The translations under genes were made by a program, and so were the position numbers. This document shows positions 26,849-35,538 of a stretch of DNA of 64,000 nt, piece by piece; position 1 is the first letter of the stretch, and each line of letters opens with the position of its first letter. The notes beneath the pieces are model-generated. The model did no database searches. It was given only the letters and a program-made list of their open reading frames with translations, and was not told where the DNA came from. This DNA is from Erythrobacter sp. HL-111 (lineage in GTDB: Bacteria; Pseudomonadota; Alphaproteobacteria; Sphingomonadales; Sphingomonadaceae), in the NCBI RefSeq assembly GCF_900105095.1, contig NZ_LT629743.1:2790001-2854000 (forward strand), given 5' to 3'.

Positions 26849-26962
26849 TCAGGCAGCAATCTGAAGTTCTCGGTTATCTTCAAGCAAGCGCCTGAAATCT
26901 GGCTCTGGCGCCGCGCACATGGTTCGATACGTGTTCAGGAACGGCTGCCATTTCCCTTCCGA
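26849..26962 (-). pseudogene. C-terminal remnant of an unidentified gene
   Basis: A short minus-strand frame reads SEGKWQPFLNTYRTM, then CAAPEPDFRRLLEDN, then RELQIAA and a stop at 26849. It looks like the conserved end of a real protein but an in-frame stop lies just upstream and there is no start codon or RBS. I could not identify the family. If it is a remnant, the island extends at least to here. Confidence 0.3.
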
Positions 26963-27092
26963 CCGTCATCCGCCGTCCGTTCCGCACGGGCGCAGCCTGC
27001 TGCCCGGCGGAAGGCCGGGAACGATAGCGCGCAGTGCCTGTTGGTTATGGGACGCGAAAGCAAACCGAACGAAATCAGGGAGATGAACGCCG

Positions 27093-27242
27093 ATGACTGC
27101 TGTTCGAATCCATACGAGCGCCCCCGACCGCTGGACCAATCCGCGGCCCCACACCGATGCGGCGATACGCCGGGCGAAGCACGGCCCGATCCGGCCGATG
27201 CACGAGCCGAGCTGGCTCGAGCGGTTGTTCGGAACAGGCTGA
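27093..27242 (+). CDS. 49-residue hypothetical protein
   Basis: An ATG at 27093 with AGGGAGA 9 bp upstream opens a 49-residue frame: MTAVRIHTSAPDRWTNPRP, then HTDAAIRRAKHGPIRPM and EPSWLERLFGTG. The pattern of a basic middle (RRAKHGPIRPM) and an ending ERLFG resembles short uncharacterised proteins of sphingomonads. A strong terminator follows 26 bp after the stop, which supports its being a real transcription unit. A competing longer frame covers the same DNA but has poor composition. Confidence 0.6.
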   Translation: MTAVRIHTSAPDRWTNPRPHTDAAIRRAKHGPIRPMHEPSWLERLFGTG

Positions 27243-27268
27243 CACGGCGCCCGACACGATGACGGGAT

Positions 27269-27304
27269 GCGCCCGGTTCTCGGTGACGGGGACCGGGCGC
27301 TTTT
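27269..27304 (+). terminator. Rho-independent terminator
   Basis: GCGCCCGGT (27269-27277) pairs with ACCGGGCGC (27292-27300), extendable by a T-G and a C-G pair, followed directly by TTTT. It ends the 49-residue gene and may also serve the leftward symporter/zinc-ribbon operon. Confidence 0.8.
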
Positions 27305-27323
27305 CGTCCGGATCTCCGCATTC

Positions 27324-27653
27324 TCAGGCACCCGCCTCGGGCTCGGCCAGTGCGATGGGCGTGTTCCGGCGAGCGTCGCGCACCAGGGCGGCGGCGACGG
27401 CGACGAAGGCTGCCGCCTTCGGCCACCACGCGCCGGTCGTCGCCTCGAACGCGATCAAGGCGATGATGGCCGCCACCACGGCGAAGGGGCGGGCGGAGGT
27501 CTTGACCAGGCGGGCGGCGCAGGCGCCGCATTCGAACGGCTTGCGGTTCGCGCGGTGCGCCGCGTCCCCCCGGCCGATCCGCGCCGAACAGGCGGGGCAG
27601 CGCGCCCGCGCCGCTCTTCGCGTCGCCGTTCCCGGGGAAGCCGCCTTCCTCAA
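27324..27653 (-). CDS. zinc-ribbon membrane protein
   Basis: 109 residues. Four cysteines in CPACSARIGRG and FECGACAARLV form a zinc ribbon in the first half. Two hydrophobic stretches, PFAVVAAIIALIAFEA and PKAAAFVAVAAALV, are likely membrane helices. The role is unknown. It starts within the stop region of the upstream symporter gene (four-base overlap), so it is its operon partner. Confidence 0.75.
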   Translation of the reverse strand: MRKAASPGTATRRAARARCPACSARIGRGDAAHRANRKPFECGACAARLVKTSARPFAVVAAIIALIAFEATTGAWWPKAAAFVAVAAALVRDARRNTPIALAEPEAGA

Positions 27654-29167
27654 TACTCCTGCGGCTCTTCGGGCGTGTCAGCGGTGTGGTTGCGCCCGGC
27701 ATCGCGGATCCCCTGCGCGAGCTTGAACACCACGCCCGACAGCAGCAGCAGCGCGACGAGGTTGGGCAGGGCCATCGCCGCGTTCGAGATGTCGCCCAGC
27801 CGCCAGACCAGTTCCGAAGGCTGCGCCGCGGCGAGCCAGATCACCACGCACCACAGCACGCGCCAGATGATATGCAGGATACGTTCCCCGCTGCGGGTCG
27901 AGCCCGGGATGCGATCGTAGAGGAAGGTGATCGCCCGCTCGCCGTAATAGCTCCAGGTCAGCAGGGTCGTGAACACGAACAGGATCAGCGCGACGCTCGC
28001 GACGAGCGTACCGATCGACACGCCCGCCAGTTCGACCGGGAAGGCCGCGGCGAAGGCACCGCTCGTCATCTCGAAGCCGACCCGGTCCGATTGCCAGGCG
28101 TGCAGCACCGCTTCGCCCCCGGCGGTGAAGTCGCCGCGCACGGTGAGGATGACGAGCGCGGTCATGGTGCAGATCACGATCGTGTCGATGAAGGTGCCGA
28201 GCATCGCCATGCGGCCCTGCTGTTCGGGGTCGTTGGTCTGCGCGACGGCATGGGCGATCGCGGTCGAGCCCTGTCCGGCCTCGTTCGAGAACAGCCCGCG
28301 CGCGACGCCTGCGCGGATCGCAATGATGAGCGCCGCGCCCGCAAACCCGCCGCTCGCGGCCTGCGGATTGAACGCGCCGTGGAAGATCAGCCCGAAGGTT
28401 TCGGGCAGGTCGCCCAAATTGAGGACCAGCGCGGTGACCGCCATGATGACATAGGCCCCGGCCATGAAGGGGATGACCTTCTCCGCGACGCTGCCGATCG
28501 ACTTGATCCCGCCGATGATGACGACGAACACCAGCACCGCGACGATCGCCCCGCCGATCGCTTCCTCGATGCCGAAGAGTTCCTTCAATCCGTCGGCGAC
28601 CGCATTGGCCTGGATCGAATTGCCGGTGACGAGCGCGGAGAACAGCGTGCCGAGGCAGAAGATCACGGCGAGCCAGGTCCATTTCGGCCCGAGCCCCATC
28701 ATGATGTAGGTCATCGGCCCGCCGCGCAGCGTGCCGTCGCTGGTTCTTTCACGATAGCGGATCGCAAGGCTGCCTTCCGCGAAGGCGAGCGCCATGCCGA
28801 ACAGGGCGGTGATCCACATCCAGAAGATCGCCCCCGGCCCGCCCAGCGCGATGGCGGTCGCGACTCCGGCGAGATTGCCGGTCCCGACCTGTCCCGAAAG
28901 CGCGGTCGAAAGCGCGGCGAAGGGGCTGATCTCGCCCGCGCCCTGGCCCTTGCGGCCCGCGAACAGTCCCTTGAACGCGCTGCCCAGCTTGACGACGGGG
29001 TAGAACCGCAGACCGATCATCATCCACAGCCCGATGCCGAGCAGGATGATCGTCATCGGCGGGAAGGCGATCACCTCCTCGCCTTTCCACGTGCCTCCCC
29101 AGATGAAATCGGAAACATTGGTGATCGGCTCGATCCATGCGTCTGGACCGGACGGCGCTGGAGCCAT
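27650..29167 (-). CDS. alanine/glycine:cation symporter family protein
   Basis: 505 residues with about 10-11 predicted membrane helices, a typical AGCS (AlsT/DagA-type) carrier that takes up Ala or Gly with Na+ or H+. Family stretches are FAALSTALSGQVGTGNLAGV, WMWITALFGMALAFAEGSLA, LRGGPMTYIMMGLG and FSNEAGQGSTAIAHA. It is transcribed away from secE and is followed by the zinc-ribbon gene. It is either chromosomal or part of older material between the island and secE. Confidence 0.93.
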   Translation of the reverse strand: MAPAPSGPDAWIEPITNVSDFIWGGTWKGEEVIAFPPMTIILLGIGLWMMIGLRFYPVVKLGSAFKGLFAGRKGQGAGEISPFAALSTALSGQVGTGNLAGVATAIALGGPGAIFWMWITALFGMALAFAEGSLAIRYRERTSDGTLRGGPMTYIMMGLGPKWTWLAVIFCLGTLFSALVTGNSIQANAVADGLKELFGIEEAIGGAIVAVLVFVVIIGGIKSIGSVAEKVIPFMAGAYVIMAVTALVLNLGDLPETFGLIFHGAFNPQAASGGFAGAALIIAIRAGVARGLFSNEAGQGSTAIAHAVAQTNDPEQQGRMAMLGTFIDTIVICTMTALVILTVRGDFTAGGEAVLHAWQSDRVGFEMTSGAFAAAFPVELAGVSIGTLVASVALILFVFTTLLTWSYYGERAITFLYDRIPGSTRSGERILHIIWRVLWCVVIWLAAAQPSELVWRLGDISNAAMALPNLVALLLLSGVVFKLAQGIRDAGRNHTADTPEEPQEY

Positions 29168-29484
29168 TGGCGGCTATCCCCTGAAAGCGTGTATCCCCGT
29201 GAACGGCCCCGGTCTTGCATCCCCGGTCCGCGACGCGGCGCACGCTAGGGGCGCGGACCGGGCATGGCTAGCCCAAATGTTGCAATGCGGTGTCAGCAGT
29301 CGGCGGGGCACGCGCCCGCTTGCCTTTCCCCGGCGACGCGCCTATGCGTGTCGGGATTTTCCGACATCGGCAGCTTTCCCAGCCCCTCCGGCGACCTTGT
29401 CCCGGGCGGCGCGGAAACCTACCTCAAAGACTTTCGGGATGCGGCCCCTCCGCCTCCCTCCACCGCAATTCAAGGCGCCCAGCA
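29168..29484. other. divergent intergenic region between the symporter and secE
   Basis: 317 bp that must hold both leftward (symporter) and rightward (secE-nusG) promoters. A perfect 6-bp inverted repeat, TGTCGG-GATTTT-CCGACA, lies at 29349-29366. A weak rightward promoter candidate is TTGCCT followed 17 bp later by TATGCG at about 29319-29347. No gene was seen. Confidence 0.4.
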
Positions 29485-29706
29485 ATGGCCGAACCGAAGA
29501 CCGAACCGAAAAAGCGCAAGACCAGCGTCGCCGAATTCGTCAACCAGGTGCGTACGGAGACCTCCAAGGTCGTCTGGCCCACCCGCGAGGAAACGGTCCG
29601 CACCGCGATCTTCGTGTTCATCCTGACCGTGCTGCTTTCGCTTTTCTTCCTCGGCGTCGACAGCCTGTTCAACGCCATCGTCAATTTCCTCCTGACGCTC
29701 GCCTGA
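29485..29706 (+). CDS. secE: preprotein translocase subunit SecE
   Basis: 73 residues from the ATG at 29485. The short bacterial form has the conserved amphipathic stretch VAEFVNQVRTETSKVVWPTR followed by one membrane helix (IFVFILTVLLSLFFLGV). SecE stabilises SecY in the SecYEG channel. nusG follows after 55 bp in the classical order. Confidence 0.95.
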   Translation: MAEPKTEPKKRKTSVAEFVNQVRTETSKVVWPTREETVRTAIFVFILTVLLSLFFLGVDSLFNAIVNFLLTLA

Positions 29707-29761
29707 CCGCTGCGCCGGGGGCCACAACAACAAACGCACACAATACGGGACGAACCGATAA

Positions 29762-30298
29762 ATGGCTCGCTGGTACATCATCCACGCTTATTCGGGTTTC
29801 GAGAACAAGGTGAAGGAAGCGATCCTCGCCGAGGCGGAACGGCTCGGCCTGTCCGAAGGTGTCGAGGAGATCGAGGTCCCGACCGAGACCGTGACCGAGG
29901 TCAAGCGCGGCAAGAAGGTCCAGGTCGAGCGCAAGTTCATGCCGGGCTACGTCCTCGCCAAGCTCAACATGACCGACGACATTTACCACCTCGTCAAGAA
30001 CACGCCCAAGGTGACGGGCTTCCTCGGATCGGGGAACAAGCCGCAGCCGATCTCCGAAAAGGAGGCGGCGCGCTATTTCGGCGGGGTCGAGGAAGCCAAG
30101 GCCGCGCCCAAGAAGGACGTTCATGTAGATTACGAGATCGGCGACCAGGTCAAGGTGCTGGACGGCCCCTTCGCAAGCTTCAACGGGGTCGTCGAGGAGC
30201 TCGATTTCGACAAGGCCAAGGTCAAGGTCAGCGTGTCGATCTTCGGCCGCGCGACGCCGGTGGAACTCGATTTCGAGCAGGTCGAACTGGTCAAGTAA
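29762..30298 (+). CDS. nusG: transcription termination/antitermination protein NusG
   Basis: 178 residues. The N-terminal NGN domain begins [19 protein letters not shown] and includes [12 protein letters not shown] and [11 protein letters not shown]. The C-terminal KOW domain is [20 protein letters not shown]. NusG binds RNA polymerase, suppresses pausing and couples to Rho or ribosomal protein S10. It is the second gene of the secE operon. Confidence 0.96.
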   Translation: MARWYIIHAYSGFENKVKEAILAEAERLGLSEGVEEIEVPTETVTEVKRGKKVQVERKFMPGYVLAKLNMTDDIYHLVKNTPKVTGFLGSGNKPQPISEKEAARYFGGVEEAKAAPKKDVHVDYEIGDQVKVLDGPFASFNGVVEELDFDKAKVKVSVSIFGRATPVELDFEQVELVK

Positions 30299-30356
30299 GG
30301 CGGTCGGCATCGCCGGCTTCATCGGAACCCGGCTGCCCGCATCTCATTGATTCGGC

Positions 30357-30917
30357 ATGAACATGCCGGATTCCGCCACGCCCTCCCGCGCCATGCCCAG
30401 CCGCCGCGAGCGGCTGCGCGTAATCATGCGGCTCAGGTCGCAGCGCCAGCTGCTGATGCTCGGCATGGCTGCCTTCGCTCTGCTGGCGATCGCGCTCGCC
30501 GCGATGCTGTGGACGCGCGAGGAGCCGCGCGAAATGGTCCGGCTGGGCAAGGGCGGAGTGAGCGTCGAGGCGATGGCCCCCGAGGCCCTGCCCGATCCGG
30601 ACGAAGCGGCGTCCGCGAGCGAGGCGATCGGCGGCGGCGCGGCGAGCTATTACGGCAACGAACTCGCCGGCAACCCGACCGCGAGCGGGGAGCTTTTCGA
30701 CCCCGAACAGCTCACGGCCGCGCACCGCACCCTGCCGCTGGGCAGCAAGGTCAGGGTCACCAATCCCGCCAATGGCGAAAGCGTCGTCGTCAGGATCAAC
30801 GACCGCGGCCCGTTCCACGGCAATCGCGTGATCGACCTCTCCTTCGCCGCCGCGCGCGAGATCGGCCTGCTGCGGACGGGCGTGGCGCAGGTCCGCATGG
30901 CGCTGCAGCTCGACTGA
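30357..30917 (+). CDS. RlpA-like double-psi beta-barrel protein
   Basis: 186 residues. A basic N-terminus precedes one membrane segment (LMLGMAAFALLAIALAAML). The C-terminal RlpA/DPBB domain has ASYYGNELAGNPTASGE, LTAAHRTLPLGSKVRVTN and the catalytic-type VVRINDRGPFHGNRVIDLS. RlpA proteins act as septal lytic transglycosylases on peptidoglycan lacking stem peptides. There is no SPOR domain, unlike classical RlpA, and the anchor is a helix rather than a lipobox. Confidence 0.88.
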   Translation: MNMPDSATPSRAMPSRRERLRVIMRLRSQRQLLMLGMAAFALLAIALAAMLWTREEPREMVRLGKGGVSVEAMAPEALPDPDEAASASEAIGGGAASYYGNELAGNPTASGELFDPEQLTAAHRTLPLGSKVRVTNPANGESVVVRINDRGPFHGNRVIDLSFAAAREIGLLRTGVAQVRMALQLD

Positions 30918-31002
30918 TTCCTTCCGGAGCGTGCGCTCGGCGCCGACGGGCACCCGCCCGAGATCCGGCGGGCCGCAGCTTCGGCACGATGCCGGGCAGG
31001 CC

Positions 31003-32208
31003 CTAGGACCGCGCGAGTTCGCGCCACAGCGCCGCGGCCGCCATCGCACCTGCCAGCGTCTTGCGCCGGGCAGGCGATCCGATCGCCACGACGCAATCGA
31101 TCACCTCCCGCCGGTCGGGCCAGAACGGGTCGGGCGCGGAGCCTTCGCCATTGCAGGTGTCGAAGGGCAGGCCGGGGTCGCTTTCGAGTTCTTCGGCCAC
31201 CGCCCGCATCAGCAGGCGGCCCGGCGCGTGGCGGCGCGCGGTTTCGTCATGCGCCATCTTGAAACCGAAGGCCTGCCCGCCGCTCACGAACCACGTGGTC
31301 ATGGCGAGCACCTGCCCGCCCGCGCTGAGGCTGGCGAGCCGCGCGAGGCCGAGGCGGTGGCCCTCGCGCACCGCGTCGCGGAACAGCGCCGCGTTGCACG
31401 GTTCGCAGGCGAGCGCGCTGCCGCCGCGGCCCTTCCACCCGGCCCGTTCGAGCGCGAGGAAGCGCGCGATCCAGTCCCCCGGGTCGGCCTCGGCCGGATG
31501 GCGTTCGATCCGCACCTCTCCCATCTCCCGCGCCAGCCGCCGCTCGAGCGAGGCGAGGCGCGCGCGGGCCTTCCTGAGCGCGGGCGAAACCTTGTCCGCG
31601 GCCGCCTGCGCTGCGCTTCGGGCATGGCGGGCCGGGCGTTCGTGGCGGTGCGGGATCCAGACCCGCCGCCCGTCCCCGGCCGCCGCGGAAAGCAGCGCGA
31701 GCGTCGCCGGGTCGTCCATGGCCAGCCCCTCGCACACCAGCGCGAGCCCCGCGCCCGGCCGCACATCGAGCGCGCCGAGCAGGACCTGCCAGAACGTCCG
31801 TTCCGCCCCCGCCGCGACGAGCGGCCCGCCGAGGAACTGGTTGGTCGCGCGCCAGCCCTGCCAGTGCGGGATCGGCGCGCGCCCGATCCGCGCGCCCCAC
31901 GCGATCGGCAGCGCGCCGAGCCATTCGCCGTCCGCCTGCCGCACCGCGGCCAGCCGCACCTGCGGGAACCTTGGCCGGCAGTGGGCGAGCGCGGCGCCCG
32001 TGAACCAGTCGAGCGCGAAGACATTGCCGCCGAACGAACGTGCCGACAGCCGGGCCCAGCGCGCCTGTTCGGCGGGCGCCAGCGCTTCGGGGGCCAGCAG
32101 CGCAAGCGAAAGCCCGGCCTGCGCCCCTGCGCCGCCCGCGCCGCGGATCGCCGCCGGCGGAACGGCTGTGGGGAGGGCAGGCGCGAAACGCGTCTCCGCG
32201 CGCATCAC
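31003..32208 (-). CDS. BioF2/FemAB-like GNAT acyltransferase
   Basis: 401 residues. The C-terminal half is a GNAT-fold Acetyltransf_6 (BioF2-like) domain with ERAGWKGRGGSALACEP, LSAGGQVLAMTTWFVSGG, AFGFKMAHDETARRHAPGRL and FDTCNGEGSAPDPFWPDRRE. Related proteins occur in exopolysaccharide and cell-envelope loci. The substrate is unknown. The start overlaps the stop of the cupin-like gene, so they are a two-gene operon. Confidence 0.75.
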   Translation of the reverse strand: MMRAETRFAPALPTAVPPAAIRGAGGAGAQAGLSLALLAPEALAPAEQARWARLSARSFGGNVFALDWFTGAALAHCRPRFPQVRLAAVRQADGEWLGALPIAWGARIGRAPIPHWQGWRATNQFLGGPLVAAGAERTFWQVLLGALDVRPGAGLALVCEGLAMDDPATLALLSAAAGDGRRVWIPHRHERPARHARSAAQAAADKVSPALRKARARLASLERRLAREMGEVRIERHPAEADPGDWIARFLALERAGWKGRGGSALACEPCNAALFRDAVREGHRLGLARLASLSAGGQVLAMTTWFVSGGQAFGFKMAHDETARRHAPGRLLMRAVAEELESDPGLPFDTCNGEGSAPDPFWPDRREVIDCVVAIGSPARRKTLAGAMAAAALWRELARS

Positions 32209-33083
32209 CCGGGGCTCCGGCCGCGCCCGGCCAGCCGCTCAGCGCGCTGCAGCGCCCGGCTCGCCAGCGCGGCGAGGCGCGGGGGGCGGCCGGTCGGCGC
32301 CGGGTCGGCCAGCACCAGCCCGCAGCGCCGCAGCATCGGCGCGATCCGCAGGGCATCGGCGACATCGCGGCTCCACGCGCTCTGCCAGGTGAGCGAGAGC
32401 GAGATCGACGCCGCCGGCCCGCTGCGGACCCAGTGCGGCGCGCAATAGGGCACGAACAGCGCATCGCCCGGTGCGAGTTCGTGCCGCCGCTCCCCCGCCG
32501 CATGGGCGGCGGTCATCTCGAGCAGGTTTTCGCCCGTGCGGTGATAGGCTTCGCGCGCGGCGCGGGTCACGAAGGGTTCGCGCGCCGGGAAGGTGGCGAA
32601 GGTCTTGGTCCCGGCGACCTGGAACAGGACATTGTATTCGGCATCGAAATGGAGCGGCGTGTGGGTATGCGGCGCGGACAGGAAGACGAAGCTCCTGAGC
32701 TCCTGCGGGGCACCTGTCGCGCGCAGGACTTCCTTCGGCAGCGCGGCCATCAGCCGGGCGAACAGCGCCGCGTATTCGGGCAGGCGTTCCAGCTGTTTCA
32801 GCATCACCCATTCGTCCTGCGGGCCGTGCTCGGCGAGGCGCTGCGGCAGGTCGGCGAGCGGGGGGAGGATGCGGAACCCCGCCCCGTCGGCGGCATCGTG
32901 GACCCGGCGTTCGATCGCGTCCTGTGGCAGGCGCGCGGCGGCGACGGCGAGCGCGTCCAGCTGCAGCAGCGGCTCGGCGGCGAGGTCATGGCAGAGCCGC
33001 GCCGCGTCCTGCGCGAGGTCGGCCGCGACCTGGGGCGCGGCGCCGCCTCCCGAGCGAGGCGAAACGGCGTCGATGAACGACAT
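32205..33083 (-). CDS. cupin-like (JmjC-type Cupin_8) protein
   Basis: 292 residues from MSFIDAVSPRSGG (ATG at 33083); an upstream in-frame ATG near 33130 would add about 15 residues. The jelly-roll domain shows LRSFVFLSAPHTHTPLHFDA (His and Asp of a possible iron site), YNVLFQVAGTKTFATFPARE and APGDALFVPYCAPHWVRSG. Cupin_8 proteins are Fe(II)/2-oxoglutarate hydroxylase relatives. It is coupled to the following acyltransferase gene, suggesting they modify the same product. Confidence 0.7.
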   Translation of the reverse strand: MSFIDAVSPRSGGGAAPQVAADLAQDAARLCHDLAAEPLLQLDALAVAAARLPQDAIERRVHDAADGAGFRILPPLADLPQRLAEHGPQDEWVMLKQLERLPEYAALFARLMAALPKEVLRATGAPQELRSFVFLSAPHTHTPLHFDAEYNVLFQVAGTKTFATFPAREPFVTRAAREAYHRTGENLLEMTAAHAAGERRHELAPGDALFVPYCAPHWVRSGPAASISLSLTWQSAWSRDVADALRIAPMLRRCGLVLADPAPTGRPPRLAALASRALQRAERLAGRGRSPG

Positions 33084-33185
33084 GACCCTTACCGACCCTC
33101 TTGCGCTAGCCTCCTGACGAGACATCATATCGCCGCAGCGGGTGAAAAGCGCGTTAACCGGGTTCCGGGGCGCGCGCCGCTGCGC

Positions 33186-33213
33186 TTGCAATCCGCCGCG
33201 AAGCCGCTATTGG
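33186..33213 (+). promoter_or_regulatory. possible promoter for rplK-rplA
   Basis: TTGCAA (33186-33191) and TATTGG (33208-33213) are separated by 16 bp, about 135 bp ahead of rplK. The match is moderate. The leader between here and rplK is the place for ribosomal-protein feedback control, but I see no certain L1-binding structure. Confidence 0.35.
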
Positions 33214-33349
33214 CGCCCCCTCGCCCTTAGCGGGGCGAATCCGTGCGGGAGCCGCCTTTCATCGGGCGGCGCATGACCGCTTAACAGGAGAGCGCCTTTC
33301 TCCGCCTTGCGGCGGGACGTGCGTTCGACAGTGCGAAAGGAGTGGCCTC

Positions 33350-33781
33350 ATGGCCAAGAAGATCGAAGGCTATATCAAGCTGCAGGTGCCCGCGGGCACC
33401 GCCAACCCCTCGCCGCCCATCGGCCCGGCGCTGGGCCAGCGCGGCGTCAACATCATGGAATTCTGCAAGGCGTTCAACGCCGCGACGCAGGAACTCGAAA
33501 AGGGCGCGCCGATCCCGACGGTGATCACGGTCTATGCCGACCGCAGCTTCACCTTCGTCACCAAGACCCCGCCGGCGAGCTTCTACCTCAAGAAGGCGGC
33601 CAAGCTGAAATCGGGTTCGAAGGAGCCGGGCAAGGTCAGCGCGGGCACGATCAAGTCGAGCCAGATCAAGGAAATCGCCGAGGCCAAGATGGCCGATCTC
33701 AACGCGAACGACATCGACCAGGCCATGAAGATCATCGAGGGCTCCGCGCGCTCGATGGGCCTCGACGTGGTGGAGGGCTGA
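33350..33781 (+). CDS. rplK: 50S ribosomal protein L11
   Basis: 143 residues. Diagnostic stretches are [37 protein letters not shown] and the RNA-binding C-terminal part ending [20 protein letters not shown]11 binds the GTPase-associated region of 23S rRNA. GAAAGGAGTGG lies just before the ATG. rplA follows 4 bp after the stop. Confidence 0.97.
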   Translation: MAKKIEGYIKLQVPAGTANPSPPIGPALGQRGVNIMEFCKAFNAATQELEKGAPIPTVITVYADRSFTFVTKTPPASFYLKKAAKLKSGSKEPGKVSAGTIKSSQIKEIAEAKMADLNANDIDQAMKIIEGSARSMGLDVVEG

Positions 33782-33785
33782 TCCG

Positions 33786-34478
33786 ATGGCTACCATGACC
33801 AAGAAGCAGAAGACCCTCGCCGAACTCGACCGCGAGAAGCTCTACACCTTCGAAGAAGCCATCGCCCTGCTGCGCGAGCACAAGGCGAAGTTCGACGAGA
33901 CGGTCGAAATCTCGATGAACCTGGGCGTCGACCCGCGCCATGCCGACCAGATGGTGCGCGGCATGGTCTCGCTGCCTTCGGGCACGGGCAAGACCGCCCG
34001 CGTCGCGGTCTTCGCGCGCGGCGACAATGCCGAAAAGGCGCTCGCCGCCGGGGCCGACAAGGTCGGTGCGGAAGACCTGATGGAAGACATGCAGGCCGGC
34101 AATGTCGACTACGACCGCGTCATCGCCACGCCCGACATGATGGGCGTCGTCGGCCGGCTCGGCAAGCTGCTCGGCCCCAAGGGGCTGATGCCGAACCCCA
34201 AGCTCGGCACGGTCACCCCGAACGTCGAACAGGCGGTCAAGGACGCCAAGGGCGGCCAGGTCGAATTCCGCGTGGAGAAGCAGGGCATCATCCATTCCGG
34301 CATCGGCAAGCTCTCCTTCGACGACGCGGCGCTGAAGGCGAACTTCAAGGCGCTGACCGACGCGGTGGTGAAGGCCAAGCCTTCGGGCGCGAAGGGCAAG
34401 TATGTCCGCAAGGTCTCGCTCACCTCGACCATGGGCCCGGGCCTCAAGCTCGACCTCGCCGAGGTCGAAGGGGCGTGA
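33786..34478 (+). CDS. rplA: 50S ribosomal protein L1
   Basis: 230 residues with the L1 signature features: [60 protein letters not shown] and ISNLTMGPG-like [14 protein letters not shown]1 forms the stalk at the E-site and represses translation of its own operon by binding the L11-L1 mRNA. No rplJ-rplL follow within this window; two small membrane genes lie downstream. Confidence 0.97.
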   Translation: MATMTKKQKTLAELDREKLYTFEEAIALLREHKAKFDETVEISMNLGVDPRHADQMVRGMVSLPSGTGKTARVAVFARGDNAEKALAAGADKVGAEDLMEDMQAGNVDYDRVIATPDMMGVVGRLGKLLGPKGLMPNPKLGTVTPNVEQAVKDAKGGQVEFRVEKQGIIHSGIGKLSFDDAALKANFKALTDAVVKAKPSGAKGKYVRKVSLTSTMGPGLKLDLAEVEGA

Positions 34479-34486
34479 TTTTCGAC

Positions 34487-34516
34487 GCAGCGGGGGCGCA
34501 TTCGCGTTCCCGCTGC
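34487..34516 (+). terminator. hairpin after rplA, no T-run
   Basis: GCAGCGGG (34487-34494) pairs with CCCGCTGC (34509-34516) about 9 bp after the rplA stop. No T-tract follows, so it may be a processing or Rho-dependent site rather than an intrinsic terminator. Confidence 0.4.
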
Positions 34517-34695
34517 CTCGCTCCCGCGGGTTTCGTTCGCCTGGTTCATTCGCCCCGGTCGTTTCGTTCCGACGACCCGAAATTTCCAACAGGGCAGCGC
34601 GGCTTGAACGGCACGCGCCGCGGCTTGCGGCCTCTGCATCGCCCTTCCCGGATAGAAGCCGCGCCCAATGCATTGAGTCATCGAAGGAGTTTTCG

Positions 34696-34962
34696 ATGAA
34701 AGTCTTTGCATGGTTCATCTTCGCGCTGGCCGCGATCGGCTTCGCGCTCAGTTTCCTGCTCGACACGCGCCTCGCGCCGGTGCTGGGCGCGATCGGCCTG
34801 TTTCTCGCCATGGCCTGGGCCACCTTGCGGAACAGGGCGGCCGGCAAGGCCAATTACGAGCGCGCCGAGCGCGCCGCGCGGGAAAACCGGCTCGAACGCG
34901 AACGCAAGGCGGAAATCGCGGCGAGGCAGGAAGAACGCATGAAGCGCGGCGAGGCGCGCTAG
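34696..34962 (+). CDS. small membrane protein with charged C-terminal helix
   Basis: 88 residues from the ATG at 34696 with GAAGGAGT upstream. Two membrane helices ([19 protein letters not shown] and [19 protein letters not shown]) precede a strongly charged helix of Arg, Glu and Ala. No family was recognised. It resembles the next gene in layout (an IGFAL helix, a loop with an Asp-x-Arg, a second helix, then a basic tail), so the two may be diverged paralogues. Confidence 0.6.
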   Translation: MKVFAWFIFALAAIGFALSFLLDTRLAPVLGAIGLFLAMAWATLRNRAAGKANYERAERAARENRLERERKAEIAARQEERMKRGEAR

Positions 34963-35220
34963 GCAGCGCCGCACGCGGACCGGCGCGTCGCCGATCCTTC
35001 GCTGCTTGCCGATGCGAGCCCGCGCGCGCATCCCTTTCGCGCCGCCACGTCGTCCCGACACGCTGCGGCCATGCCGAATTGCGGCGTTCGGCCTAAAAAC
35101 AATCGCTTCGTGTCTTGTTTCGGCGCTGAAAAACCTCACATATGTCAACGAGGCCGCGGCACGCCCGCAAAGGGCGGCTGCGCGGTCTCGCGTTCCACCC
35201 TCTCCTAAGGACATGATCCC

Positions 35221-35538
35221 ATGCCACTTCCGTCTTCCACGTCGGACTGGTCGTTCGACCCCAAATGGCTCGTGATCGGCTTCGCGCTCGGCGCGCTCGT
35301 GATGGTGCTGTCCTTCGACCTGAGGCTCGGCGGCGCGGTCGCGGCGGGCTTTGCCCTCATCGGCGCCTTCTACCTCTGGCTGCGCCTGCGTTTCGCGCCG
35401 CCCCCGGGGGAGCCTGCCTCCGAACGCGATGCCATGATCCAGCGTTTCGCCCGGCTGCGCGAACAGCGCCAGCTTGCCGCGTCGCGCGAGAACGCCTCAA
35501 GCGCGCAGGCGCGCCCGCGCTCCGGCGAGGAGGCCTGA
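35221..35538 (+). CDS. small two-helix membrane protein
   Basis: 105 residues. Helices KWLVIGFALGALVMVLSF and GGAVAAGFALIGAFYLWLRL flank the short loop DLRL, followed by a polar tail with MIQRFARLREQRQLAASRE. The function is unknown. Its end overlaps the end of the convergent acyltransferase gene by 42 bp. Confidence 0.6.
   Translation: MPLPSSTSDWSFDPKWLVIGFALGALVMVLSFDLRLGGAVAAGFALIGAFYLWLRLRFAPPPGEPASERDAMIQRFARLREQRQLAASRENASSAQARPRSGEEA

Larger units (their letters stand above)
6416..26962. mobile_element. mosaic genomic island next to tRNA-Trp
   Basis: Between tRNA-Trp and the return to chromosomal genes near 27.1 kb lie a serine recombinase, a restriction-modification/nuclease block, a VapBC-like pair, replication-module remnants, an xre-immA pair and three insertion sequences. 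The left boundary is sharp at the tRNA. The right boundary is not visible as a repeat; I place it after the last degraded fragment (26962) and before the 49-residue gene at 27093. Nearly all non-IS genes point leftward, toward the tRNA. Several are broken, so the island is probably no longer mobile as a whole. Confidence 0.75.

Noticed and set aside
27101..27110. GTTCGAATCC, matching the tRNA-Trp T-loop (6392-6401), as a possible right attachment site
   Set aside because: Only 10 bp match, the sequence after it does not continue as tRNA 3' end, and a 10-mer match by chance in a window this size is quite likely.
26834..27262. 142-codon plus-strand frame across the island's right border
   Set aside because: Poor composition and no ribosome site; it covers the better supported 49-residue gene and a fragment on the other strand.
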